From Muribaculaceae bacterium Isolate-104 (HZI) (GTDB lineage: Bacteria > Bacteroidota > Bacteroidia > Bacteroidales > Muribaculaceae), in NCBI GenBank assembly GCA_003762715.1, contig RIBJ01000062.1, positions 1 to 50,421 of the forward strand: a stretch of DNA of 50,421 nucleotides, read 5' to 3'. The translations under genes were made by a program, and so were the position numbers. Shown here piece by piece: positions 1 through 6,945 of the stretch; position 1 is the first letter of the stretch, and every line of letters starts with the position of its first letter. Below the pieces are notes generated by a model. That model had not been told where the DNA came from and made no database searches. It saw only the letters and a program-made list of their open reading frames with translations.

Positions 1-311
1 ATACCACTTATTTTATTGAAAATCAGAGAAATGAATGCGAAAATCACCCTTTCCCATTCAGACTTCCCCCGCTATAAAATAACAGGCTTTTCGGAAGCAC
101 AAGACTTTTTTAAATGAAAGAGCCGTGCGTCAGCCCTGGGAATTTTTGAAAAAGTCTTTGATATCCGAGAGAAAAGGAGTAATTTTGTGTATCGACATGG
201 CTTTGAGTTAGTTTTTTGGTGGTACTTAAAATTACTCATTTTCTTGCAATTAGGCAAGAATCCATGTCGTTTTTTTATGCCTCTGTCTCAGGAAATCATT
301 ACTTGCGAAAC
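1..311. other. gene-free left edge with several inverted repeats
   Basis: I see no credible coding region here. The stretch holds nested inverted repeats: AAGACTTTTT near 102 against AAAAAGTCTT near 150, GAGTAATTTT near 177 against AAAATTACTC near 231, and CGACATGG near 190 against CCATGTCG near 263. It lies immediately beyond the truncated end of the MATE gene, so it probably marks an old rearrangement or insertion junction. A small minus-strand open frame at 72-257 has no recognisable features and I do not call it a gene. Confidence 0.4.
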
Positions 312-872
312 TTAAATGAATAAATAGTCAAGAACAACATTAAGAAAGCCCGGAATAATATTACACCACATGGCATAATTGGGCGAACCGTCAAGCCGCA
401 CAACAAACAGCCCGATGCCACACCACGACTGAAACAGACAACTGAGAAATATCCACGGCATATAATCCCTTACAAGCGGCATAAGCGATTTCGAACTGCC
501 GAGCAGTCCTGCAGTGGTGTCAACCGATATCAGGGTAAGAGCCAGAAACACCGCGTCAACGACCGTAATAACGGCAAGAGCCTGGGTTACATTAATACGC
601 GCCGCCTTGACATTGCTGTTGGCAAGATGAATTGACGATACCACCGAAGCTCCTACTCCGAGCATAAGAGTTATACCCATCATAACCATAGTGGGAGCTA
701 TACAGATGTTTACGGCAGCAAGACCGTCGCTGCCGACTCCCCTTCCGACAAAAATGCCGTCTGCTGCCGTCACCGCACAGATTGAAAGCATGCCGAGCAG
801 AGTCGGAATCAGATAAAGACGGAACAGTCGGGAAATTTTCACACGCCCCAAATCAATTGAATCTCGTTGCAT
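312..872 (-). pseudogene. MATE-family efflux transporter, N-terminal remnant
   Basis: The 186-residue product resembles the first part of a MATE/DinF-type multidrug or Na+/H+ antiporter. It has a short cytoplasmic N-terminus, then hydrophobic helices with family-like text such as PTLLGMLSICAVTAADGIFVG and GVGASVVSSI. MATE proteins are usually about 440-460 residues with 12 helices, and this frame stops after roughly the fifth or sixth helix (ending DYLFI). The sequence beyond the stop does not resume the family. I start at the ATG at 872 because it gives the normal N-terminus; an earlier in-frame start at 896 would add eight residues. A -7 promoter box at 1003-1010 lies upstream. It is most likely a non-functional remnant. 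Confidence 0.7.
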
Positions 873-973
873 AATGAATCTTTTTTCAGGTAACACATGA
901 AAATAGCCGGATAAGAATCATGGTTTTACCCGGTCATCTTATCCGGCAACTATACATTGCCCTCCGATGAGGA

Positions 974-1225
974 TTACAAAACTCTGTCTTGAATCGGCAG
1001 TGCAAAGTTACAAAATAATCCCTGATTTCTTTGCATGTCAAGAGTCAGTTCCATTTGTATGTCTCCACGCTCATAGGCGGGATGAAGCTCCTTGAGTTCG
1101 ATAAAACCGAGTTTGCGATAGAGACTGACAGCCGGCTTGAGAATAGTGTTGCTCTCAAGAAATATCTTGTTTGCTCCCGACTGCCTTGCCCGCCCGATTG
1201 CCGCACGGCACAATTTCGCCTTTAT
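974..1225 (-). pseudogene. GNAT acetyltransferase, C-terminal remnant
   Basis: The frame encodes the last third of a GCN5-related N-acetyltransferase. The part read as ARQSGANKIFLESNTILKPA then SLYRKLGFIEL matches the family's final beta strands and the LYRKLGF motif near the acetyl-CoA pocket. Complete GNAT proteins are about 150 residues. The upstream part, with the acetyl-CoA pyrophosphate loop, is missing because the neighbouring radical SAM reading frame ends at 1222 exactly where the GNAT text begins. No proper start is present, so this is a truncated remnant left by a deletion or recombination. Confidence 0.65.
1003..1010 (-). promoter_or_regulatory. Bacteroidetes -7 promoter box (TAACTTTG)
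   Basis: On the minus strand the sequence reads TAACTTTG followed by C, a perfect match to the Bacteroidetes -7 consensus TAnnTTTG. Transcription from it would enter the MATE remnant with a leader of about 125 nt. It sits inside the tail of the GNAT remnant. Confidence 0.5.
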
Positions 1226-2253
1226 TTAATCTTGTAATTTAGTTTTTTGGAGACATTGCGTTTCTTTGAGCCGGGGTTGCGGAATACTGCTCCGAGCAAA
1301 ACGGCTGCCGTGTGCCGGCGTCTGTGATAGCTCTCATAACTGTCGCTTACGCTGTCAAAATCGTTTTTGTAGCAGTGTGTCGGCGATACATAGCAATAGC
1401 ACACACTTTCAAGCAATGAATCATAACCATCCTGAGGTGTCGCCACCTCCAGTAGATTATCGCGGGTCGGAGCAATACATGTTATGCCGGCTTGCCTACA
1501 CCGTTCCACAACATTGCCGACAGTCGCATCATAGTCTTCCACAATGGTAGTCAGGTCGAAATCCCGCCACTCGGAATCACCGATATTCTGCACCGGACGA
1601 ATCTGAACAATATCAGGCAGGCAGCCGTCCTGCCATATTCCCAAAAAGCGATTGTCTCTCAAGTCATCTTTGTTGAGCGAATTGACCGTAAAATTTACCC
1701 TCACCTTAAAACTCGGGTATGTCTGCTTGATTTCTGCGATAATATTCAGGAGCTTGAGGAGGCTGTCGTAATCGGCTCCGGGCATAAGCTCTTCGTATAT
1801 GCTTCGTGACGTACCGTGCATTGACAGCGTTAATTCATCAAGACCGGATTTGACCAATGTATCAAGAGCTGTTTTGCCGGAGACTATCAGCATACCGTTC
1901 GTTGTCAATGAAACATATGGTATGCCCGACTCCTTGCCCCGGCGAATCACCTCATCCAGCCTCTTATAGAGAGTGGGTTCAGCACCGCAGCCAATCTGAA
2001 GCTTTAGAGCTCTGTGAAAGAGTGCGTCAGCGCAATGCCCAAGCTGCTCACCGGTCATAGAGCCATGCAGTTGCCGGCGCTTTTCAGAATCGCTGAAATA
2101 ACACATGCGGCATCTGAGATTGCACCCCAGCACCGGATCAAGATAAACACCTATCATCCGGCGTCCGGACACATGCATGTACCACAGACCCAGAAATTTC
2201 AAAGGTCGAGGTATCCTCCCTGCCCATAACCGCAATATATTATAGAAATTCAT
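1222..2253 (-). CDS. radical SAM protein (MoaA/SPASM-like)
   Basis: This 343-residue protein carries the radical SAM signature CNLRCRMC (CxxxCxxC) that binds the 4Fe-4S cluster and SAM. It is followed by features of the partial TIM barrel, including GCGAEPT in the place of the GGE motif and the strand TTNGML. Late cysteines (VCYCYVSPTHCYK) may hold an auxiliary cluster, as in SPASM or twitch-type enzymes, but I cannot name a substrate. I choose the ATG at 2253, which is preceded by a perfect -7 box at 2262-2269; the frame is open to 2292. The C-terminus runs into the truncated GNAT remnant, so the last 10-20 residues (KKLNYKIK) could be altered by that junction. Confidence 0.75.
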   Translation of the reverse strand: MNFYNILRLWAGRIPRPLKFLGLWYMHVSGRRMIGVYLDPVLGCNLRCRMCYFSDSEKRRQLHGSMTGEQLGHCADALFHRALKLQIGCGAEPTLYKRLDEVIRRGKESGIPYVSLTTNGMLIVSGKTALDTLVKSGLDELTLSMHGTSRSIYEELMPGADYDSLLKLLNIIAEIKQTYPSFKVRVNFTVNSLNKDDLRDNRFLGIWQDGCLPDIVQIRPVQNIGDSEWRDFDLTTIVEDYDATVGNVVERCRQAGITCIAPTRDNLLEVATPQDGYDSLLESVCYCYVSPTHCYKNDFDSVSDSYESYHRRRHTAAVLLGAVFRNPGSKKRNVSKKLNYKIK

Positions 2254-2261
2254 ATGCCGCA

Positions 2262-2269
2262 CAAAGTTA
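2262..2269 (-). promoter_or_regulatory. -7 promoter box (TAACTTTG) of the radical SAM gene
   Basis: A perfect TAnnTTTG box lies 8 nt upstream of the ATG at 2253. It would give a very short or absent leader, an arrangement seen again at the LytTR gene in this window. It supports the start at 2253 but could be coincidental. Confidence 0.4.
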
Positions 2270-2327
2270 GCCAAAATGTTATGTGTAAACAATATCCTTT
2301 GACTGCTTTCTCCGCCATACTAAACCG

Positions 2328-2355
2328 TTAGAGGTCGTTTAAAAACAACCTCTAA
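2328..2355. terminator. stem-loop terminator between the NTF2-like and radical SAM genes
   Basis: TTAGAGGT (2328-2335) pairs perfectly with ACCTCTAA (2348-2355). An inner GTTT/AAAC pairing follows after one mismatch, leaving a 2-nt loop. The position after the minus-strand gene ending at 2441 suits a terminator. There is no strong T-run, so it could also be a dispersed palindromic repeat. Confidence 0.45.
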
Positions 2356-2440
2356 GAAACCGCGACACCGTGTTTTTCTTTGACCTGCCGCCGGATGTAT
2401 GCCTTGGACAGAAGATACGGCGGAGGACGAATTCCGCCAA

Positions 2441-2824
2441 TTATTTACAGATTGTGTCTGAGTTTTGGTTATAGGCTTTTGCCACGCACTTCCATTCGCC
2501 ATCGAGTTTGAGGAGCAGAAGGAAGTCAGTGAAGTCAATAGAACCGCCCCACCCCTCTTCGAGAACCCGCACAACGGCTACGGTCTCCTCAACGGCAAGG
2601 ACATCTATGCGGGCTTTAAAGTCTGCTCCGGCACCTACGGTATCGACATTGTGGTAGAACTGCTTGATTGAGCCGCGCTCGACTGTGCCGTTAAGTATGC
2701 CGAACAGCACGGCATCGTCGGTGAACAGAGTCTTTGCATACTCACTGTTGCCCTCGGCTACACTCTTCACAAACTTTTCGGCGGCTTTGGCAACTGATTC
2801 GTATTCTTTGATTTCGTTTCGCAT
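2441..2824 (-). CDS. NTF2-like (SnoaL/lumazine-binding type) protein
   Basis: This 127-residue protein has the size and pattern of the NTF2-like cone fold. It has a helical start (VAKAAEKFVKSVAEGN), the typical LFTDDAVLFG segment, and beta strands ending with DFLLLLKLDGEWKCVAKAYNQ, which closely resembles the end of putative lumazine-binding (PF12893-type) proteins. No catalytic residues can be assigned. It is divergent from the HxlR regulator at 2977, with a -7 box at 2857-2864, so it may be an HxlR target. Confidence 0.75.
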   Translation of the reverse strand: MRNEIKEYESVAKAAEKFVKSVAEGNSEYAKTLFTDDAVLFGILNGTVERGSIKQFYHNVDTVGAGADFKARIDVLAVEETVAVVRVLEEGWGGSIDFTDFLLLLKLDGEWKCVAKAYNQNSDTICK

Positions 2825-2856
2825 TTTTTTATTGTATTAGCTTGATTTTACAAATG

Positions 2857-2959
2857 CAAAATTATAACAGTAATAATATATAATCAAGTACCGAAAAATT
2901 ATTCATATACCGAAAAAATTTTCTGTATATGGAAATTAAACAGTTATTGACTAACTTTG
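2857..2959. promoter_or_regulatory. divergent promoter region with direct repeats (HxlR operator candidate)
   Basis: The region between the NTF2-like gene and the HxlR regulator holds two opposed -7 boxes: TAATTTTG on the minus strand at 2857-2864 and TAACTTTG on the plus strand at 2952-2959. Between them a direct repeat, TACCGAAAAATT (2889-2900) and TACCGAAAAAATT (2908-2920), is spaced 19 bp and followed by TTCTGTATAT. HxlR regulators commonly bind their own divergent promoter, so these repeats are plausible operators. This is inference. Confidence 0.55.
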
Positions 2960-2976
2960 TACCAAAAATAAAGCTA

Positions 2977-3348
2977 ATGGCATACGAAAAGAAAATACCG
3001 GTGGATATGGATTGCCCCCTGAGACTTACAATGAGTTTGATTGAGTCGAAATGGAAGTCCTGTATCCTTGACGAGTTGAGAAACGGTACTTCCATGCGAC
3101 CAAGCGAGATACACAAATGTCTGCCGGAAGCAGCTCCCCGAGTGCTTGATATTCAACTCAAAGAGATGGTCGAGGACGGGCTCGTCACTAAAACCATTTA
3201 CCCGGAGCTTCCGCCGCGCTCAGAATATAAAATCACCGAACTCGGTCTGTCTCTGATACCTATTATTGACCTGATGCTCAAATGGGGAACGGAGCACTAC
3301 GACTTTTTCGAGAGGAAATATGGCAATACAGCTAATGACAAAATATAA
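2977..3348 (+). CDS. HxlR-family transcriptional regulator
   Basis: This 123-residue protein shows the HxlR winged-helix pattern: CPLRLTMSLIESKWKSCIL at the N-terminus (the family begins CP...I.GKW...IL), then RPSEIHKCLPEAAPRVLDIQ (recognition helix) and LVTKTIYPELPPRSEYKITE (wing). An N-terminal cysteine near position 13 is the conserved redox or electrophile-sensing site in several family members. I start at ATG 2977 because the perfect -7 box at 2952-2959 lies inside the longer frame, which opens at 2929. It heads a compact plus-strand operon and is divergent from the NTF2-like gene. Confidence 0.88.
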   Translation: MAYEKKIPVDMDCPLRLTMSLIESKWKSCILDELRNGTSMRPSEIHKCLPEAAPRVLDIQLKEMVEDGLVTKTIYPELPPRSEYKITELGLSLIPIIDLMLKWGTEHYDFFERKYGNTANDKI

Positions 3349-3349
3349 T

Positions 3350-3841
3350 ATGAATAACAAAATCACACTTTCGCTAATAGCATTTGCTGCCATTACTTAC
3401 ACATCATGTACGGGCAGCAAATGCGATAACTCTACAACAGACAACAGTAATCCTCAGGATATAGCCGCTTGTGCAGACATCAAAGGTCAGTGGACCATAG
3501 AAACCATCGCGTTAAGCGACTCCGACTATATACGCCCTGCGGAGCAAGTGCCGGGCGTGCGTCAGTACATCACCTTTGAGGACAGCACATACTTCATCAA
3601 GACAAATTGCAACAGCTTCTCAGGCACTTATACTATCAAAGGTGACTCTATAACACTCGGCGACGGAGCCATGACGGAAATGGCGTGCGACAACATGGTA
3701 ACAGAGGACGCTATTAGACAAATTCTTCCGAACATCGTTGCCGTAAACTTCGAAAACGACTCCACTGCCCGCCTTAACAGCCATAATACGTTGGAATACA
3801 TCGTGCTTCGCAAGGTCTCAAATGAAAAAACCGAAAACTGA
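3350..3841 (+). CDS. META/HslJ-domain lipoprotein
   Basis: The start at 3350 gives a lipoprotein signal of about 20 residues ending in the lipobox YTSC, so the protein is probably outer-membrane anchored. The mature part has the META (DUF306/HslJ) pattern: GQWTIETI, then ITFEDSTYFIKTNCNSFSG, GDSITLGDGAMTEMACD and a late beta strand. HslJ-type proteins are linked to heat and novobiocin resistance in E. coli, but the biochemical role is unknown. The HxlR gene ends 1 nt before this start, so the two are co-transcribed. Confidence 0.8.
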   Translation: MNNKITLSLIAFAAITYTSCTGSKCDNSTTDNSNPQDIAACADIKGQWTIETIALSDSDYIRPAEQVPGVRQYITFEDSTYFIKTNCNSFSGTYTIKGDSITLGDGAMTEMACDNMVTEDAIRQILPNIVAVNFENDSTARLNSHNTLEYIVLRKVSNEKTEN

Positions 3842-4128
3842 TGGAAGAAAATAAACTGACACCCTTCACCGATGCTCCCGACACGGCAGTAATCACATGT
3901 TGCCATGTGACAGACGATGGCGCACCCGTGCTTTATGTTTCGCATGACGAAGATGACGGTATGTGGCAATTTCTTTGTGGCGGAGAGCATTCGGAAGATG
4001 AAGCCCGAATCGTCTCCCTGAGATATATTTATGAGCTTGACCATTCAGTCGGTCTGCTGAAAGATATGCCTTGCGGCAGTTATGCGGAAAGGGAATCTCC
4101 GGCAGCGGAATGGATTGTGAACGGTTAA
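3841..4128 (+). CDS. small DUF2185/Imm33-like protein
   Basis: This 95-residue acidic protein has no signal peptide. The text ITCCHVTDDGAPVLYVSHDE then MWQFLCGGEH resembles the DUF2185 (immunity protein Imm33-like) pattern, in which a strand precedes a conserved W.F.SG segment. The assignment is tentative. Its ATG shares one base with the stop of the META gene, so translation is coupled. Confidence 0.5.
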   Translation: MEENKLTPFTDAPDTAVITCCHVTDDGAPVLYVSHDEDDGMWQFLCGGEHSEDEARIVSLRYIYELDHSVGLLKDMPCGSYAERESPAAEWIVNG

Positions 4129-4138
4129 ACAGGAAAAT

Positions 4139-4564
4139 ATGACAAAGACAGTCTATCGTTCTAAAATCGACTGGTGGGTCTGGCTTGTAACAGTAGGATT
4201 TCTCGCTGTTATATGGCTGTCGGCTATTGGCATGTCATGGTGGTATATCGTTTTTGTTTGCGGAGGTATGACCTTGCTTTATGCTTGGCTGATGTTCGGT
4301 TGCTGGTATGAAATAGACGGCGAAGAACTCGTGATTTATCAGTTTTTCAGACCAACCCGTTTGCCAATATCAAAAATCAAGGACGTTAAGAAAACCTCCG
4401 GTTATCTCGCTACAGCCGGCATGTCACACCTGCGAGTCTCGATAAGTTTCACAGACCGCTCGGTGTTGAAAAGCTTTGCTCCGATTGAAATCTCCCCTAA
4501 AGATCGCGATGGATTCATGACACAACTTAAATCTATCAATCCCAATATAGAAATATTATGCTGA
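4139..4564 (+). CDS. membrane protein with bacterial PH-like domain
   Basis: The 141-residue protein starts with two hydrophobic helices (about residues 12-31 and 35-53), rich in tryptophan. A soluble beta-rich C-terminus (about 60-140) with YEIDGEELVIYQFFRPTRLPISKI is typical of DUF1200/bPH domains, which follow two membrane spans in many Bacteroidetes proteins. The function of these domains is generally unknown. It overlaps the next gene by 7 nt. Confidence 0.7.
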   Translation: MTKTVYRSKIDWWVWLVTVGFLAVIWLSAIGMSWWYIVFVCGGMTLLYAWLMFGCWYEIDGEELVIYQFFRPTRLPISKIKDVKKTSGYLATAGMSHLRVSISFTDRSVLKSFAPIEISPKDRDGFMTQLKSINPNIEILC

Positions 4565-4779
4565 GCAATCGAGTAAAACGGAATATCTGGTTGACGCTGA
4601 CTATCATGTCAGGATTGACCGTGATTGACCAAGTAGTTCGCATTGTGGATGGCTCGGTTGAATGGTGGAACCTTTTATCCTCCATCATCATAACAGCACT
4701 ATGCGCAAAGTTCTATATGTGTTATCGAAAGCAGGTTAAACGTGTCAATCTCTTTGGCAGAGTCAAAATATTCAGATGA
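4558..4779 (+). CDS. small two-helix membrane protein
   Basis: This 73-residue protein has two predicted membrane helices (about residues 9-27 and 37-55) and a basic tail (YRKQVKRVNLFGRVKIFR). I recognise no family. It overlaps the PH-like gene by 7 nt and the next gene by 4 nt, which supports it being real and translationally coupled. Confidence 0.6.
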   Translation: MLSNRVKRNIWLTLTIMSGLTVIDQVVRIVDGSVEWWNLLSSIIITALCAKFYMCYRKQVKRVNLFGRVKIFR

Positions 4780-5009
4780 TACAGATAGGCAAATATAAAT
4801 TAGGCTTCGCACCACTGTCGATTATAGTTGTTTTCATCGTCCTGTCGGTATGCGCCATAGTCGCTGCTTTTCAGCAGGCACGACCGGAATGGTCTATGCC
4901 GTTGTCGCATATCATCCTAATCAATGAAGGGATGGCTCTGCTTGCAACTCTGGTTTATGGCATATTCGCTCACTTCGCTATTGCAATCATCAACAGACTG
5001 AGAAAATAA
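4776..5009 (+). CDS. small two-helix membrane protein
   Basis: The 77-residue product has helices at about 9-31 and 43-70. No family is recognised. It begins in an ATGA overlap with the preceding gene and ends sharing one base with the start of the acetyltransferase at 5009, so it is an integral part of the operon. Confidence 0.6.
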   Translation: MIQIGKYKLGFAPLSIIVVFIVLSVCAIVAAFQQARPEWSMPLSHIILINEGMALLATLVYGIFAHFAIAIINRLRK

Positions 5010-5597
5010 TGGAAGAAATCAGAATTGACGTAACAAAGCAGACCCCTGAAGAGCTGGCTCTTGCCAACGAACAGGCACAACTCATATTCAGATTCAACCA
5101 CACCATGCCCGGCACTGCCGAGTATGACGAACTTATGCACCGTATTTTTCGTTCCATGGGAAATGGCAGCATAGTCAGCACTCCGCTGACAGCCGTGCGC
5201 CCCCACATGGTCACCATTGGCAAAAACGTGGTTGTGATGCCTGATGATGTCTGCCGGAGGCATAACAATAGACGACGGCGCTATGATAGCTGCCAATGTC
5301 CAGCTGATTTCCAACAATCACGACCTTTATGAACATCAGGTCATAACGTGCAAGCCTGTCCATATAGGCAAAAACGCATGGATTGGAGCTGGAGCCACAA
5401 TCCTTCCCGGTGTCACCATAGGCGACAATGCCGTTGTCGGTGCCGCCAGTGTCGTAACAAAAAGCGTTCCTGCCGACACAATAGTGGCTGGAAATCCGGC
5501 TAAATTCATCAAGCACATCCAGCCGCTGCCCGAATGTTCTGCCTCCAATGAAGCAGACGCGGCAGTACAGCTTGGACTCGACAGTTGCGGCGACTGA
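5009..5597 (+). pseudogene. hexapeptide (maltose/galactoside-type) O-acetyltransferase, frameshifted
   Basis: The first frame (from 5009) gives a maltose acetyltransferase-like N-terminal helix region and the first left-handed beta-helix coil, up to GKNVVVM. The family pattern then resumes in another frame from about 5240 with MMSAGGITIDDGAMIAANVQ, the catalytic-His segment ISNNHDLYEH, and the helix end WIGAGATILPGVTIGDNAVV and AGNPAKF. A few bases appear to be lost at about 5237-5243, where family members normally have a short linker after VVVM. No slippery sequence is visible, so I regard this as a broken gene or a sequencing error, not programmed frameshifting. It is the last gene of the HxlR operon. 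Confidence 0.75.
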
Positions 5598-5658
5598 CAG
5601 CAAAGTTTGCATATCGTATGAAAATGATTTTCACACATTACGATTAACTTTGCTGTCA
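5595..5658. promoter_or_regulatory. promoter and nested-palindrome operator of the WYL regulator
   Basis: The 64-bp segment is an almost continuous nested palindrome. TGACAGCAAAGTT (5595-5607) pairs with AACTTTGCTGTCA (5646-5658), ATCGTA (5613-5618) with TACGAT (5639-5644), and TGAAAA with TTTTCA around a TGA centre (5619-5633). The plus strand carries a perfect -7 box TAACTTTG at 5645-5652, and the central palindrome covers the -33 region. It begins on the stop codon of the acetyltransferase. The symmetry suits an autoregulatory operator for the downstream WYL dimer; the hairpin may also end the upstream transcript. Confidence 0.7.
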
Positions 5659-5673
5659 TATAAAGAAATTTGT

Positions 5674-6588
5674 ATGGCAGACTCAACACTTCGCAAATAC
5701 ATCTGGCTTATAAACACCATTCTTGATGCCGGTAAAATAACGTTCAAGGAGATAAGCGACAAATGGGACAACTCAACCCTTAACTATAAGGGTACTGTGT
5801 TGTCCAAACGCACCTTTCATAATCACCGACAGGCTATTCTCACGGAGTTGGGCGTTGACATACAATGCTCTTCAATGAGAGAAAACAGTCAGTATTTCAT
5901 AGCCAACCAGGAGGAACTTGAAAATAATGAAGTGCTGAACTGGCTCATAGACAGCATGGCTACCGAGACTTTATTGCTTGAGAACAAGGCTATATCCGAC
6001 AAGATTGTACTGGAGTCCGTTCCCGGTGGTCGTGAATGGCTCCCCGCTCTTTCACAGGCTTTGAGAGACAATCTGCGCATAATATTTCAATACACCTCAT
6101 TTAACTCAGCCAGGAATAATCCGAGTGATAGAATATTGGAGCCGTTGTGCTTAAAGTTGTTCAAAAGAAGATGGTACATGCTCGGTCAAACTGTTGAAAG
6201 CAGTAAGCTACTGATATTTGCTCTGGATCGCATTACTAAGCTTGAACTATCATCAGAGCAATTTGTTTATCCCAAAGATTTTTCTGCAAAGGACTATTTC
6301 GCAAACTTCTATGGGATTTGTTCTGACGGATATTCCAAACCTACACGTGTTATCCTGAAGTGCTATCGTGAATTTCCTAAATATGTAAAATCTCTTCCAT
6401 TGCATCCATCGCAGGAGGAACTAGAACATGGGGAAGATTTTATCACATTCGGTTATTATATGTCGCCTGCATACGACTTTATTCAGGAGATAATGAGTCA
6501 TGGCGATGATATTGAGGTTCTTACACCGGTGTGGCTTCGTAATCTTCTAAAAGAAAAATCCGCCTCTCTGGCAGCGCTATACAAGTAA
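5674..6588 (+). CDS. WYL-domain transcriptional regulator
   Basis: This 304-residue protein has an N-terminal helix-turn-helix region (about 1-75) and a WYL domain (about 130-225) with NLRIIFQYTSF, LEPLCLKLFKRRWYMLGQT and a basic/aromatic pocket. A WCX-like C-terminus (about 225-304) has AYDFIQEIMSHGDDIEVLTP and WLRNLLKE. The ATG at 5674 is chosen over the longer frame because the promoter lies at 5645-5652. WYL repressors of the BrxR/CapW type control phage-defence operons (BREX, CBASS). This one sits directly upstream of a retron and shares an operator with it (5619-5633 and 6621-6635), so it is probably both autoregulator and retron regulator. Confidence 0.88.
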   Translation: MADSTLRKYIWLINTILDAGKITFKEISDKWDNSTLNYKGTVLSKRTFHNHRQAILTELGVDIQCSSMRENSQYFIANQEELENNEVLNWLIDSMATETLLLENKAISDKIVLESVPGGREWLPALSQALRDNLRIIFQYTSFNSARNNPSDRILEPLCLKLFKRRWYMLGQTVESSKLLIFALDRITKLELSSEQFVYPKDFSAKDYFANFYGICSDGYSKPTRVILKCYREFPKYVKSLPLHPSQEELEHGEDFITFGYYMSPAYDFIQEIMSHGDDIEVLTPVWLRNLLKEKSASLAALYK

Positions 6589-6620
6589 TTTCAAATTTTT
6601 CTGCAAATCGTGTTCGTATA

Positions 6621-6654
6621 TGAAACGATTTTTCATACGTCCTCTATTACTTTG
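6621..6654 (+). promoter_or_regulatory. retron promoter with WYL operator palindrome
   Basis: TGAAA-CGATT-TTTCA (6621-6635) is followed exactly 19 nt later by the end of a near-consensus -7 box TTACTTTG (6647-6654; one mismatch to TAnnTTTG). The WYL gene's promoter has the same TGAAA-N5-TTTCA palindrome and the same 19-nt spacing to its TAACTTTG box. CGTA and TACG flank the palindrome here as well. The expected transcription start is near 6661, immediately before the retron a1 segment. Confidence 0.7.
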
Positions 6655-6660
6655 CCAATG

Positions 6661-6931
6661 AAAAGAAACAAGAGGACTTTGAAAACATCGGTCAGACCTT
6701 TGCCACCTGTCTGCTGAATCCGGCAGACTTCGTTTCGAGTCATCGGAACGCACCCCAATGTTTATTACTCGGCATCAACCCTGCACGCTGTTCACTCCGG
6801 TCGTGCATGTTCCATCACCTTCGCTTCGCTCTCGGTGATGTGGAATGCACTCCCTCGTTCACAGCGCACATTGTCGAAGCCTCGACCATCCGGCGCACAC
6901 GAAAGTATGACCGATGTTTTCACTGCTCTTG
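6661..6931 (+). ncRNA. retron msr-msd ncRNA
   Basis: The segment has all the parts of a retron RNA. The a1 sequence 6680-6694 is perfectly complementary (15 nt) to a2 at 6908-6922, and CAAGAG (6669-6674) extends the pairing with CTCTTG (6926-6931). After a1 come two msr hairpins, each 8 bp with a 4-nt loop (6709-6728 and 6731-6750, each with a wobble pair). The msd part has a stem CGCTGT (6786-6791)/ACAGCG (6861-6866) around a long hairpin: 6803-6819 pairs with 6834-6850 over 15 bp, with two offset 2-nt bulges and a 14-nt loop. A small GTCGA/TCGAC hairpin lies at 6873-6886. In retrons the RT copies the msd from a 2'-OH of a G next to a1; G6695 is a candidate. The RT starts 14 nt after the end of the extended a2. 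Confidence 0.88.
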
Positions 6932-6945
6932 CAAACTGACCAACT

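Noticed and set aside
72-257. Minus-strand 61-residue frame at the left edge
   Set aside because: It is basic, low-complexity text across several inverted repeats, with no family or start signal.
2889-2930. CRISPR-like repeat
   Set aside because: There are only two 12-13 bp direct repeats at 19-bp spacing in a promoter region, which fits an operator; no array occurs in the window.
5230-5250. Programmed ribosomal frameshift in the acetyltransferase
   Set aside because: There is no slippery heptamer or downstream stimulatory structure at the break, and acetyltransferases of this family are not known to use one.
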